Shown: positions 16,780 through 25,231 of the stretch, piece after piece
Numbering within the stretch: position 1 is the stretch's first letter
Layout: every line of letters starts with the position of its first letter
Assembly: GCA_017853375.1 (NCBI GenBank)
Contig: JAFMJP010000002.1
Span: 1 to 44,867, forward strand
From: Actinomycetota bacterium
GTDB lineage: Bacteria; Actinomycetota; Acidimicrobiia; Acidimicrobiales; Ilumatobacteraceae
Reading direction: 5' to 3'
DNA: 44,867 nt
Position numbers and translations under genes: made by a program
Notes under the pieces: model-generated
What the model was told of the DNA's origin: nothing
The model's input: only the letters and a program-made list of their open reading frames with translations
The model's database searches: none

Positions 16780-19700
16780 CTACTGAATGGTGACCGCTTC
16801 ACCAAACTTGGCACGCAATAAACCGATGACTTTTCCTATATCGACCGAGTACTCGGGGCCCAGTGCCACCACCTTGGTGCCGAACGTGAGAAACACCGGC
16901 GAATCACCGGGATGCGACTCCAACAGGCTACGCACGTCGGAGATTTCGTCCGGCGTCACCGCACGACGCGCAAAGTCGATGTGCAGCGACTCGATACCGT
17001 TCTTGGGTACATCGACCACGCTGATATCGGAGGCCATCAACGAAGTGCGACCGTCGTCGCGGCGGTCGAGCCGTCCGCGAATGATCACGATCTGATCATC
17101 GACTGCCAAGTGGCCCTGTGTCGCAAACAACCTCGGAAAGACGGTGACCTCGATCGAGCCGGCCAAATCTTCGAGCGTGAAAGTGGCCATCTGCTCGCCT
17201 TTGCGGGTGAACTTGCGGTCGACACCGACGATGACACCTCCCAGGACGAGATTGTCCTCCGTGCGATCCGGCACCTCGACGATCGGACAGGTGACGCGTC
17301 GACCCATCACGGTTTCCAAACCGCGCAACGGATGGTCGCTCACGTAGAAACCGAGCATCTCCTTCTCCAGTCGCAGCTGTTCCGACTTGTCGAACACCAG
17401 ATTGGGAATCTCCGAACGCTCGGAGTAACCGTCGGTTTGCGACTCGACATCCCCGAACAAACTCATCACACCCTGGTCGCGTTCGCGACGTCGCGTGAGT
17501 GCCTGCTCGACGAGCGACTCGAAGACCAACAGAAGGCCGCGGCGTGGGTGACCGAGCGAGTCGAACGCTCCGGCCTTGATCAGCGACTCCAAGGTGCGCT
17601 TGTTCAACGCTTGCTCCGGAACTCGATCCAACACGTCGTAGAACGACTCGAACTTGCCGGTGCTTTCGCGGGTCTCGACGATGAGTGTTGCGACTCCCTC
17701 GCCCACGTTTCGAATTCCGGACAGACCAAAACTCACTGCCATCTGACCTTCGATCGGCGCAAAGTCGACTCCCGACTCGTTGATGTCGGGAGTTCGCACC
17801 GTCACCTGATTGTTGCCCGCATCCGACAAGTACAGGGCTGCGCGATCGTTGTTGCCCTTCACCGAGGTGAGGAGACACGCGAAGTACTCCACCGGATGAT
17901 GCGCCTTCAACCATGCAGTCTGGTACGTGATCAGCCCGTAGCCGAAGGCGTGACTCTTGGTGAATGCGTAGTCGGCGAATTTTTCGATGATGCCGAACAG
18001 TTCACGCCCGAGTGACTCGCCGTATCCACGCTGCGCACATCCGCCGACGAACTTGGGACGTTGCTCGGCCATGGCGACGGGATCCTTCTTGGCGCACGCC
18101 TTGCGCAAAGAGTCGGCTTCGGAGAGCGAATAACCTGCGAACTTCTGCGCGACACGCATGATGCTTTCCTGGTAGATCATCAGCCCGTAGGTATCCCCCA
18201 ACACCTCGGTGGCATCGTCATGAAAGAACCGCGAAGGTTTGCGGTCGTTCTTGAAGTCGGCGTAGTCGTTGTGCATGTTCTCCGCCATGGGGCCCGGGCG
18301 GTACAACGCCAACACGGCAGCGATGTCCTCGAACCGGCGAGGTAGAAGCGACCGAAGGAGTGCCCGCATCGGCGTGGACTCCAACTGGAACACGCCGATG
18401 GTGTTCGCGGAAGCCAATAGTTGATAGGTCTTCGGATCATCGAGCGGAATGTCGTTGATGGAAAAGTCGGGCTGCTTCTTTCGAATCAACAGCTCGGCAT
18501 CGGTGATGACGTCGAGATTTCGCAATCCGAGGATGTCCATTTTCAGCAATCCGAGGGATTCCACTCCGTGCATTTCGTATTGAGTCACCACCGGGGAATC
18601 TTCCGGCTTGCGACCGGCCTCGGGCTTGCGCTGGATGGGCAGGTACTCCGTGAGTGGTTCCTTGGTGATCACCACCGCCGCAGCATGGATTCCGACGGAG
18701 CGCTTCAAGCCCTCCAGCCCGCGAGCCACATCCACCACGCGTTTTACTTCGGCATCCGTGTCACACAGAGCCCGCAGGTCGGCAGCGGCACGGAAGCCGT
18801 CCATGTGCTTTTCGTTCTGCTCGAAGCAGTAACGCAGAGGCGTATCGCGACCCATGACGACAGGTGGCATCAGTTTGGCGATGCGATCACCGGTGGCATA
18901 CGGGTGGCCGAGTACGCGCGCAGCATCGCGGACGGCATTGCGCGCCTTGATGGTGCCGAACGTGATGATTTGTGCAACGCGGTCACGACCGTATTTTTCT
19001 GCCGCGTAGCGGATCATCTCGTCGCGATAGCGAGAGTCAAAGTCCATGTCGATATCGGGCATCGACACACGATCAGGATTCAAGAAACGCTCGAACAGCA
19101 GGTCGTACTTCACGGGATCGAGATCGGTGATTCGCAACGCGTACGCCACCGCACAGCCCGCCGCCGAACCACGTCCTGGACCCACACGAATGCCTTGTTC
19201 CCGTGCGTGACGAATCAGATCCCACACGATGAGGAAGTACGACGCAAACCCCATGTCGCAGATGACCTTCAACTCATAGGCAAGTCGCTCCACCACGGCC
19301 TTGGGGACCTCGGTACCCCAACGCTCGGTGGCACCTTGACGTGCGAGGTGCTCGAGGTACGAGCGATCGTCGGCAAAACCCGCGGGGATCGGAAAGTCGG
19401 GCAGCACGTACTTGCCGAACTCGATCTTGGTGTTGGCGCGTTCAGCAATCCAGAGGGTGTTGTCACAGGCATCCGGTGTATCGCGGAACAACTGTCGCAT
19501 CTCTGCGGCGGTCTTGAGGTAATGCTCCTCTCCTTCGAACTTGAATCGCTTCGGGTCGGCGATCGTGCATCCGGTCTGCACGCACAACAACGCGTCGTGG
19601 GCCTGTGCGTCGTGCCGATGCACGTAGTGGGAGTCGTTGGTTGCGAGCAGTGGCGCGTCAATCTCACGGGCGATCCTGATGAGATCGGTCATGGTTCGGC

Positions 19701-20292
19701 GCTGATCGGCAATGCCGTGGTCCTGTAGTTCCACGAACAAGTTGTCGCGCCCGAAGATCTCCTGCAAGCGAGCTGCGGTGCGCTTGGCTTCGTCGTAGTC
19801 GTTGCGCATGAGGGCCTGCAGCACGTGACCGCCCAGGCAGCCGGTGGTGGCGATGATGCCCTCATGGTGTCGATCGAGGAGTTCCCAGTCCATCCGGGGC
19901 TGGTAGTAGTAGCCCTCCAAGAACGCCTGGCTCGACAGCTTGATGAGGTTTCTGTACCCCGTGTTGTTCTCGCACAGCAAGGTGAGGTGGTAGTACAACT
20001 TTCGACCCGCTTCGGTGTCGCCGCCCGAGTCATCGATTTGCCCGCGACGCTGTGGGCGCTCGAAACGCGACTCGTACGCCATGTACGCCTCGGTGCCGAT
20101 GATCGGATTGATTCCGGCGCTGCGACACGCCTGGTAAAACTCCAGGACTCCGTACATGTTGCCGTGGTCGGTGATGCCGATCGCCGGCTGTCCGTCACCG
20201 ACGGCACGTTCGATCAACTCATCGACGCGTGCGGCCCCGTCGAGCATCGAGAACTCGGTGTGAACATGCAGGTGAGTGAACGAAGAGGCCAT
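16780..20292 (-). CDS. dnaE: DNA polymerase III alpha subunit DnaE (DnaE1 type)
   Basis: 1170 aa. PHP domain THLHVHTEFSMLDGA..., catalytic region PDIDMDFDSRYRDEMIRYAAEKYG, VGIHAAAVVI, C-terminal OB fold. Confidence 0.97.
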   Translation of the reverse strand: MASSFTHLHVHTEFSMLDGAARVDELIERAVGDGQPAIGITDHGNMYGVLEFYQACRSAGINPIIGTEAYMAYESRFERPQRRGQIDDSGGDTEAGRKLYYHLTLLCENNTGYRNLIKLSSQAFLEGYYYQPRMDWELLDRHHEGIIATTGCLGGHVLQALMRNDYDEAKRTAARLQEIFGRDNLFVELQDHGIADQRRTMTDLIRIAREIDAPLLATNDSHYVHRHDAQAHDALLCVQTGCTIADPKRFKFEGEEHYLKTAAEMRQLFRDTPDACDNTLWIAERANTKIEFGKYVLPDFPIPAGFADDRSYLEHLARQGATERWGTEVPKAVVERLAYELKVICDMGFASYFLIVWDLIRHAREQGIRVGPGRGSAAGCAVAYALRITDLDPVKYDLLFERFLNPDRVSMPDIDMDFDSRYRDEMIRYAAEKYGRDRVAQIITFGTIKARNAVRDAARVLGHPYATGDRIAKLMPPVVMGRDTPLRYCFEQNEKHMDGFRAAADLRALCDTDAEVKRVVDVARGLEGLKRSVGIHAAAVVITKEPLTEYLPIQRKPEAGRKPEDSPVVTQYEMHGVESLGLLKMDILGLRNLDVITDAELLIRKKQPDFSINDIPLDDPKTYQLLASANTIGVFQLESTPMRALLRSLLPRRFEDIAAVLALYRPGPMAENMHNDYADFKNDRKPSRFFHDDATEVLGDTYGLMIYQESIMRVAQKFAGYSLSEADSLRKACAKKDPVAMAEQRPKFVGGCAQRGYGESLGRELFGIIEKFADYAFTKSHAFGYGLITYQTAWLKAHHPVEYFACLLTSVKGNNDRAALYLSDAGNNQVTVRTPDINESGVDFAPIEGQMAVSFGLSGIRNVGEGVATLIVETRESTGKFESFYDVLDRVPEQALNKRTLESLIKAGAFDSLGHPRRGLLLVFESLVEQALTRRRERDQGVMSLFGDVESQTDGYSERSEIPNLVFDKSEQLRLEKEMLGFYVSDHPLRGLETVMGRRVTCPIVEVPDRTEDNLVLGGVIVGVDRKFTRKGEQMATFTLEDLAGSIEVTVFPRLFATQGHLAVDDQIVIIRGRLDRRDDGRTSLMASDISVVDVPKNGIESLHIDFARRAVTPDEISDVRSLLESHPGDSPVFLTFGTKVVALGPEYSVDIGKVIGLLRAKFGEAVTIQ

Positions 20293-20361
20293 CGCAGGAA
20301 AGCCGAGAGTACCAGCGGCCTCCCACGCAACGAGCGACGGGCGAAATTCGGCGAAAAGCGG

Positions 20362-20844
20362 CTAAATGTACGTGCCGGGTCGCTCGGGCACCGCGGTACC
20401 CGACGCCGGGAGTTGACGCATCTGCTCGAGTTGCTGGCGAGCTGCCAACTGCTGGGCGAACAGCGTCGCTTGAATGCCGTGAAAGAGACCTTCGAGCCAT
20501 CCAACGAGTTGCGCCTTGGCGACACGAAGTTCTGCATCGCTGGGAACGTCACCTTCCTTGAATGGAAGCGCCAACGTCTGCAATTCCTCGCGAAGGTCGG
20601 GCGAGATGGCTTCTGCAATCTCCACGATCGAGCGCTCATAAATCTCCGCGAGTCGTTCACGACTCGGCAGATCCAACTGCATCTGGCGCACTTCTTCGAG
20701 CAGCCCCTTGATCATGGATCCGATTCGCATGACCTTGGCCGGCTCCTGCACGGTTTCGTCGCCGTTGACGCTGGCTTCACCATCGGCACTCAGCTCAGTC
20801 ACGCCGTCCAACAATTCGCCGCGTTCGGGGGTGGTCTCGCTCAT
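20362..20844 (-). CDS. bpa: Bacterial proteasome activator (Bpa/PafE; DUF2587)
   Basis: QEPAKVMRIGSMIKGLLEEVRQMQLDLPSRERLAEIYERSIVEIAEAISPDLREELQTLALPFKEGDVPSDAELRVAKAQLVGWLEGLFHGIQATLFAQQLAARQQLEQMRQ...PGTYI, closely resembling mycobacterial PafE including its C-terminal GQYL-like tail. Confidence 0.92.
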   Translation of the reverse strand: MSETTPERGELLDGVTELSADGEASVNGDETVQEPAKVMRIGSMIKGLLEEVRQMQLDLPSRERLAEIYERSIVEIAEAISPDLREELQTLALPFKEGDVPSDAELRVAKAQLVGWLEGLFHGIQATLFAQQLAARQQLEQMRQLPASGTAVPERPGTYI

Positions 20845-20859
20845 GATGCGTTAGTTCTA

Positions 20860-22029
20860 TCAGCGTGCGCCGAGCGCCAACAATGGCACATCTACCTCTG
20901 CCGAGGTGAGCGAGCCATGTCGACATTGCAGCTGAAAGTAGGTCTTGTCGGCCGGATCATCGAAGCTGACCTCGTATTTGGCCATCACTGCAACGTCGCC
21001 AAAGCGACGTCGAACCACGTCGTTGACACGTCGACCAAAGTACCCCTGTTCGATCATTTCGTCGCGCGTCATCACCCACGCAACGTCGCCGTGGTGCTGC
21101 TTTGCTGCCGACACCACATCGTCCACCCGCCCGTTGTTGACGTGCAGCCAACGGAACCGGCCTTCGCCGGACTGGTGCGAGAGATGACGCGTCACGTCCG
21201 GAGACAGCGGCATCGTGTGTTCACCCACCATGACCTGACCGTGATCGGCGGTGACGAGCAGCACCGCTTCGGGTGGAAGCACGGACGCAAGATCGGCGAT
21301 CATGCGATCGACGGTGCGAAGTTCGGCGTCGTAGTGTTCACCGAAACCGCGCTCGTGTGCAATCTTGTCGATGCCGTCGTAGTAGCAGTACACGAACTTC
21401 TCACCGCGCGCCAACAAGTCGCGCACATCCACCACCATGCTGGACGCCGCGCGCCAGCTGTACATGCGTTGATCACGCAAGTGCGACTCAGTGAACGCAG
21501 TTCCATCGAATTCGGCCTTCGACAGGACGGGAACGGACGAACCCAGGAACGGTGGGCACGGCTGCACATCACGCGGCATGAGGCGACGGCGAACGTCACC
21601 ACGATCATCCGCCCAGCGCAACATCTGCACCACGCGCCCGGCGAAGTCGATCCGGTACCCGACGAGTCCGTGCTCACCCGGAGCCGCGCCGGTCGCGATG
21701 GAGGTGAGAGCCGTCACCGTCGTCGTGGGGGCGATGGTGGTCATCGGCGCCCCTTGCATCGTCGCCAAGGTGGCGGTGCATCCAGGCGCACCGACGATGC
21801 GGTCCTGCAACTGATGCCATCCGAGACCATCCACCACTAGGAGCACCACTTGGCGTGCACCGCGCGCCACCTCCGGAAAGAACTGAGGCAACGCATCGGT
21901 GCCACCGGGGCCCAGTAGTGCAGGCACGATGTTGGTGATGCAGGCGCCCTCGTAGTCCGGGCGGCGAGGCTCGGCGTCGATGATGCGAGGAGCGCGAAGG
22001 GCGTGCGGTGTGCACTCTGCGCCAGACAT
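20860..22029 (-). CDS. Alkaline phosphatase superfamily / nucleotide pyrophosphatase-phosphodiesterase-like protein
   Basis: QVVLLVVDGLGWHQL...TTIAPTTTVTALTSIATGAAPGEHGLVGYRI...CYYDGIDKIAHERGFG...VLLVTADHGQVMV. Confidence 0.85.
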   Translation of the reverse strand: MSGAECTPHALRAPRIIDAEPRRPDYEGACITNIVPALLGPGGTDALPQFFPEVARGARQVVLLVVDGLGWHQLQDRIVGAPGCTATLATMQGAPMTTIAPTTTVTALTSIATGAAPGEHGLVGYRIDFAGRVVQMLRWADDRGDVRRRLMPRDVQPCPPFLGSSVPVLSKAEFDGTAFTESHLRDQRMYSWRAASSMVVDVRDLLARGEKFVYCYYDGIDKIAHERGFGEHYDAELRTVDRMIADLASVLPPEAVLLVTADHGQVMVGEHTMPLSPDVTRHLSHQSGEGRFRWLHVNNGRVDDVVSAAKQHHGDVAWVMTRDEMIEQGYFGRRVNDVVRRRFGDVAVMAKYEVSFDDPADKTYFQLQCRHGSLTSAEVDVPLLALGAR

Positions 22030-22103
22030 CTCCCCTCCTAGTCAAGCGGCTTCACCGATACGTGCGTCAACGAAGCGGGCGCCGCACTCCCGTGCCCTGC
22101 GTT

Positions 22104-22109
22104 TACGAT
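22104..22109 (+). promoter_or_regulatory. -10-like element for Rrf2 gene, suggesting a leaderless transcript
   Basis: TACGAT ending 6 nt before the GTG start at 22116. Confidence 0.4.
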
Positions 22110-22115
22110 GGAAGC

Positions 22116-22586
22116 GTGCGGGTGTCAACGCGGGGCGACTATGCGTGTCGCGCAATGCTGTCGCTTGCGCTCCACTCCGACGAGCCAGGACCAATTTCCG
22201 TTCGCGACATTGCCACACGCACGGCCCTTCCGCAGCCGTACCTGGAGCAGATTCTGCTGGCGCTCAAGGGTGCGGGATTGGTCAATTCCAAGCGAGGCGT
22301 CGGGGGTGGCTACACCCTGGCGCGTCATCCGGACAAGATCTTGCTGTCGGAAGTGCTCTCGGCCGTGGACGGACCCATCTCACTCGGTGATTTCGGCGAG
22401 CCACACCGCGATGGCGCCTGTGATCACGAGGGACAATGCGTGCTACTCGCAATCTGGCATTCCGTGGGCGAACACATGCGCGACCACTTGGCCAAGTTCA
22501 CCCTTGGCGGAGTTCTCGCGGCTGCTCGCGGTGAATCGCCATGGCCCGACGAGGACTCTCGCACCTCGTCGACTCGACGCCGCTGA
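22116..22586 (+). CDS. Rrf2-family transcriptional regulator
   Basis: VRVSTRGDYACRAMLSLALHSDEPGPISVRDIATRTALPQPYLEQILLALKGAGLVNSKRGVGGGYTLARHPDKILLSEVLSAVDGP; Cys-containing segment GACDHEGQCVLLAIW. Confidence 0.9.
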   Translation: MRVSTRGDYACRAMLSLALHSDEPGPISVRDIATRTALPQPYLEQILLALKGAGLVNSKRGVGGGYTLARHPDKILLSEVLSAVDGPISLGDFGEPHRDGACDHEGQCVLLAIWHSVGEHMRDHLAKFTLGGVLAAARGESPWPDEDSRTSSTRRR

Positions 22587-22592
22587 CGTCCC

Positions 22593-22612
22593 GCGGCACC
22601 GGGTAGTGCCGC
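22593..22612. terminator. Putative bidirectional terminator hairpin between convergent Rrf2 gene and rluD
   Basis: GCGGCAC-cgggta-GTGCCGC, a perfect 7-bp stem in the middle of the 30-bp convergent gap. No clear U-tract. Confidence 0.5.
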
Positions 22613-22616
22613 CGAA

Positions 22617-23585
22617 CTACGACAACAGGGCCAGCAGTGCCGAAAAATCCTGCGGCATTGGTGCCGTGAACGTGTGTCGCTCGCCCGTGCGTGGATGATC
22701 GAAGGCCAATTCTCTGGCGTGCAACATGGGCCGACCGGCGCGCAAGCCGGCACGAACGCCACCATAGGTTGCATCACCCACCACTGGATGTCCGATTGAT
22801 GCGAGATGAACACGGATTTGATGGGTCCTGCCCGTCTCCAGTCGACACTCCACGAGGGCTGCATCTTTGGGTTCGTGAAACGATCGTTCAACGGCGTAGT
22901 GCGTACGCGATGCGCGGCCATCCACCACCACGGCCATGCGCGTGGGATCGCGCTGGTCGCGACCGATTGGCGCGTCAATGACGCCATTGAGCGAGATGGG
23001 AACTCCCCAGACCAGCACGGAGTACACACGTGTGACGCTTCGCGAAGAAAGCTGTTCGACCAAGGATTCGTATGCCTGCGAGGTTCTGGCTACGACGATC
23101 AATCCTGTGGTGCCCGCGTCGAGTCGATGCACCAAGCCGGGCCGCATCGGATCGCCCACGCCCGCGATATCCGGGTGGCTCGCCAGCAGGAAATTCACCA
23201 TCGTGCCGGACTGATTGCCCGCACCTGGATGCACGACGACGCCCGCTTCCTTGTTCACCACGATGACGTCTTCGTCGGCGTACACCACATCAACCGACTT
23301 GCTGGTGTCCGCAAGAGGAAACTCGGGACCCTTTGCCTGCGTCACGTCGATGACGATGACTTGGCCTTCCGTCATCTTTTCTTTCCCGGCGGTGACGACG
23401 ACACCATCAACCGACACTCCACCAGTGTCGATGAGCGCAGAAGCAGAGTTGCGGCTGATGTCGGCGATGAGCGACACCACTCGATCGATTCGTACGCCAG
23501 CGAGTGAAGCCGGAATGGTTTCAGTGATGCGTCGGGCAATGCCGGACGTGTCATCCGTGGCCAAGCCGGATGTATCGTCGCTCAT
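22617..23585 (-). CDS. rluD: RluD-family 23S rRNA pseudouridine synthase
   Basis: S4-like N-terminus; PGLVHRLDAGTTGLIVVARTSQAYESL; CRLETGRTHQIRVHLASIGHPVVGDATYGG. Start overlaps the lspA stop. Confidence 0.92.
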   Translation of the reverse strand: MSDDTSGLATDDTSGIARRITETIPASLAGVRIDRVVSLIADISRNSASALIDTGGVSVDGVVVTAGKEKMTEGQVIVIDVTQAKGPEFPLADTSKSVDVVYADEDVIVVNKEAGVVVHPGAGNQSGTMVNFLLASHPDIAGVGDPMRPGLVHRLDAGTTGLIVVARTSQAYESLVEQLSSRSVTRVYSVLVWGVPISLNGVIDAPIGRDQRDPTRMAVVVDGRASRTHYAVERSFHEPKDAALVECRLETGRTHQIRVHLASIGHPVVGDATYGGVRAGLRAGRPMLHARELAFDHPRTGERHTFTAPMPQDFSALLALLS

Positions 23586-24055
23586 GAGTCCGTGACCGAC
23601 GACTTGCGGAACGATGCCACGATCATCAGCATCGCGCCGAGAGAGATCGCCGAATCGGCGATATTGAAGATCGGGAACCACTGCAGGTCGATGAAGTCCA
23701 CCACGGCCCCACGGAGCCACGCATCACCGCGAAAGAGTCGGTCGATCAGGTTGCCAATTGCACCGCCCACGATCATCCCTGCGGCAACTGCCGCCGCGCC
23801 GGTTGCGGATCGACGCAACCACAGCACCATCACGATCACAATGACGAATCCAAGCGCCCCGATGATCGGCCCGGCACCGGTCGCTTGCGAAAACGCCATA
23901 CCTTTGTTGAACGCCAAATTGAAACGCAGTGACCCCACGAGGTCGATCGTGCGATCGCCCGACAGACGATTCAGTGCCCAGTGCTTGGTGAGCTGATCCG
24001 CGACGACGATGCTCGCGATGAGGATCCAGAGTCGTCGCGTTGCCTCGCGGCTCAT
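23582..24055 (-). CDS. lspA: Lipoprotein signal peptidase (signal peptidase II)
   Basis: ADQLTKHWAL, GGAIGNLIDRLFRG, VVDFIDLQWFPIFNIADSAISLG. Confidence 0.95.
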   Translation of the reverse strand: MSREATRRLWILIASIVVADQLTKHWALNRLSGDRTIDLVGSLRFNLAFNKGMAFSQATGAGPIIGALGFVIVIVMVLWLRRSATGAAAVAAGMIVGGAIGNLIDRLFRGDAWLRGAVVDFIDLQWFPIFNIADSAISLGAMLMIVASFRKSSVTDS

Positions 24056-25224
24056 CTACTGCCCAGACCGCCAGCACGTTCAGTGACGAGCTCGGTGGCC
24101 CACGGCAACACTTCAAGACGTTCCCTTGGAATCGGCAATCCCGAGTACAACGAGTACCCGTACTCGCCGATCTCCATTCGCTTCAACGCGGCATCGATTG
24201 CCTCGACTTCTGCAAGTGCCTGATCGGAAAGGATGAGGTCGCGCTCACGCTCCACCACCATGGTGTCACCTTCGCCACCTTCCTCACCGAAGTCGACGTC
24301 GCCCATCTCCTGGTTGGCGACGATTTCCTGCGCCTCTTGCGTGAGGCGCTTGGCCTGGCCGACCAACTCCACTCGCTTCTCGAGCAACAGTTCCTTTTGC
24401 GACTTCAGGAAGGCGATGTCGAATTCCTTGGTGGGCGTGATGCCGTCAACCGGGTCCAGTTTGGTGATTGGCGGCTTGACCGGTTTGGCCATCGCCTTTT
24501 CCTGCTGGGCGCGAATTCTCGCTTCCTCTTCGTCGCGAAGGGCCCGAATTCGTGCGCGCTCGGCTTCTCGCGCCATTCGCTCGGCCTCTTTGGCCTTGGT
24601 GATCTTGTCGCGCTCGCGCTGTTTTTCGCGACGCTCCTCTTCGATTGCTGCCCGTTTCCGAGCCTGCTCGCGTTTGCGCTCCTCGATGAGCACTTGACGC
24701 TCGAGATCGCGTCGTCGCTTCTCGGCCAGTTTTTCCTTGGCGATGCGCTTTCGTTCTGCGAGTTTTTCCCGGGCAATGCGCTTTCGCTCGCGTTCGGCAG
24801 CCAAGCGCTTCTGCTTTCGTTCACGCTCGGCCAACAGTCGTGCTTGCTTGCGCTTCTGCTCTTCGGCTTTCTTCTTCAATGCCGCCTGACGACGTGCAGC
24901 ATCGGCTTTCTGCTTGGCCTGCTTTCGGCGCTTCTCCTCGAGGGCTTTCTTGGCCTTGCGACGCTTTTCCTCCATGGCCTTCTTGGCCTTGCGGCGCTTT
25001 TCTTCCATGGCTTTCTTGGCCTTTCGTCGTTTGTCTTCCATCAACCGCTTGGCCTTGCGGCGACGGAGTTCTTCGAGCTTGCGGCGCTTGGCTGCCGCCT
25101 GCTTCTGCAGGGCTGCTTTCTTTGCAGCGGCCTGCTTCTTCATCGCAGCCTTTTTGGCTGCGGCTTTCTTCTTCGCAGCAATGCGTTTCTTCTGGGCTGC
25201 CTTGCGCCTGGCGGCTGCATTCAT
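24052..25224 (-). CDS. Cysteine-free DksA/TraR-like protein with long Lys/Arg/Ala/Glu-rich N-terminal region
   Basis: C-terminus EVEAIDAALKRMEIGEYGYSLYSGLPIPRERLEVLPWATELVTER aligns with the DksA/TraR C4 finger but all zinc Cys positions are substituted. N-terminal ~240 aa of MNAAARRKAAQKKRIAAKKKAAAKK...EEKRRKAKK... 4-nt overlap with lspA. Confidence 0.8.
   Translation of the reverse strand: MNAAARRKAAQKKRIAAKKKAAAKKAAMKKQAAAKKAALQKQAAAKRRKLEELRRRKAKRLMEDKRRKAKKAMEEKRRKAKKAMEEKRRKAKKALEEKRRKQAKQKADAARRQAALKKKAEEQKRKQARLLAERERKQKRLAAERERKRIAREKLAERKRIAKEKLAEKRRRDLERQVLIEERKREQARKRAAIEEERREKQRERDKITKAKEAERMAREAERARIRALRDEEEARIRAQQEKAMAKPVKPPITKLDPVDGITPTKEFDIAFLKSQKELLLEKRVELVGQAKRLTQEAQEIVANQEMGDVDFGEEGGEGDTMVVERERDLILSDQALAEVEAIDAALKRMEIGEYGYSLYSGLPIPRERLEVLPWATELVTERAGGLGSR
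24925..25060 (-). repeat. Approximately 33-nt (11-aa, RRKAKKAMEEK-like) tandem repeat inside the DksA-like gene
   Basis: Translated tandem units DKRRKAKKAMEEKRRKAKKAMEEKRRKAKKALEEKRRKQAK; matching repeated DNA words ttcttggccttgcgacgcttttcctccatggcc / ttcttggccttgcggcgcttttcttccatggct. Confidence 0.75.
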
Positions 25225-25231
25225 GACCCCG

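Noticed and set aside
19825-21840. 671-aa plus-strand ORF
   Set aside because: Lies antisense to dnaE, bpa and the phosphodiesterase gene; His/Gln/Arg-rich composition typical of a shadow ORF in high-GC coding DNA.
24925-25060. CRISPR-like repetition
   Set aside because: Repeats are directly adjacent, in frame and encode protein; there are no spacers.
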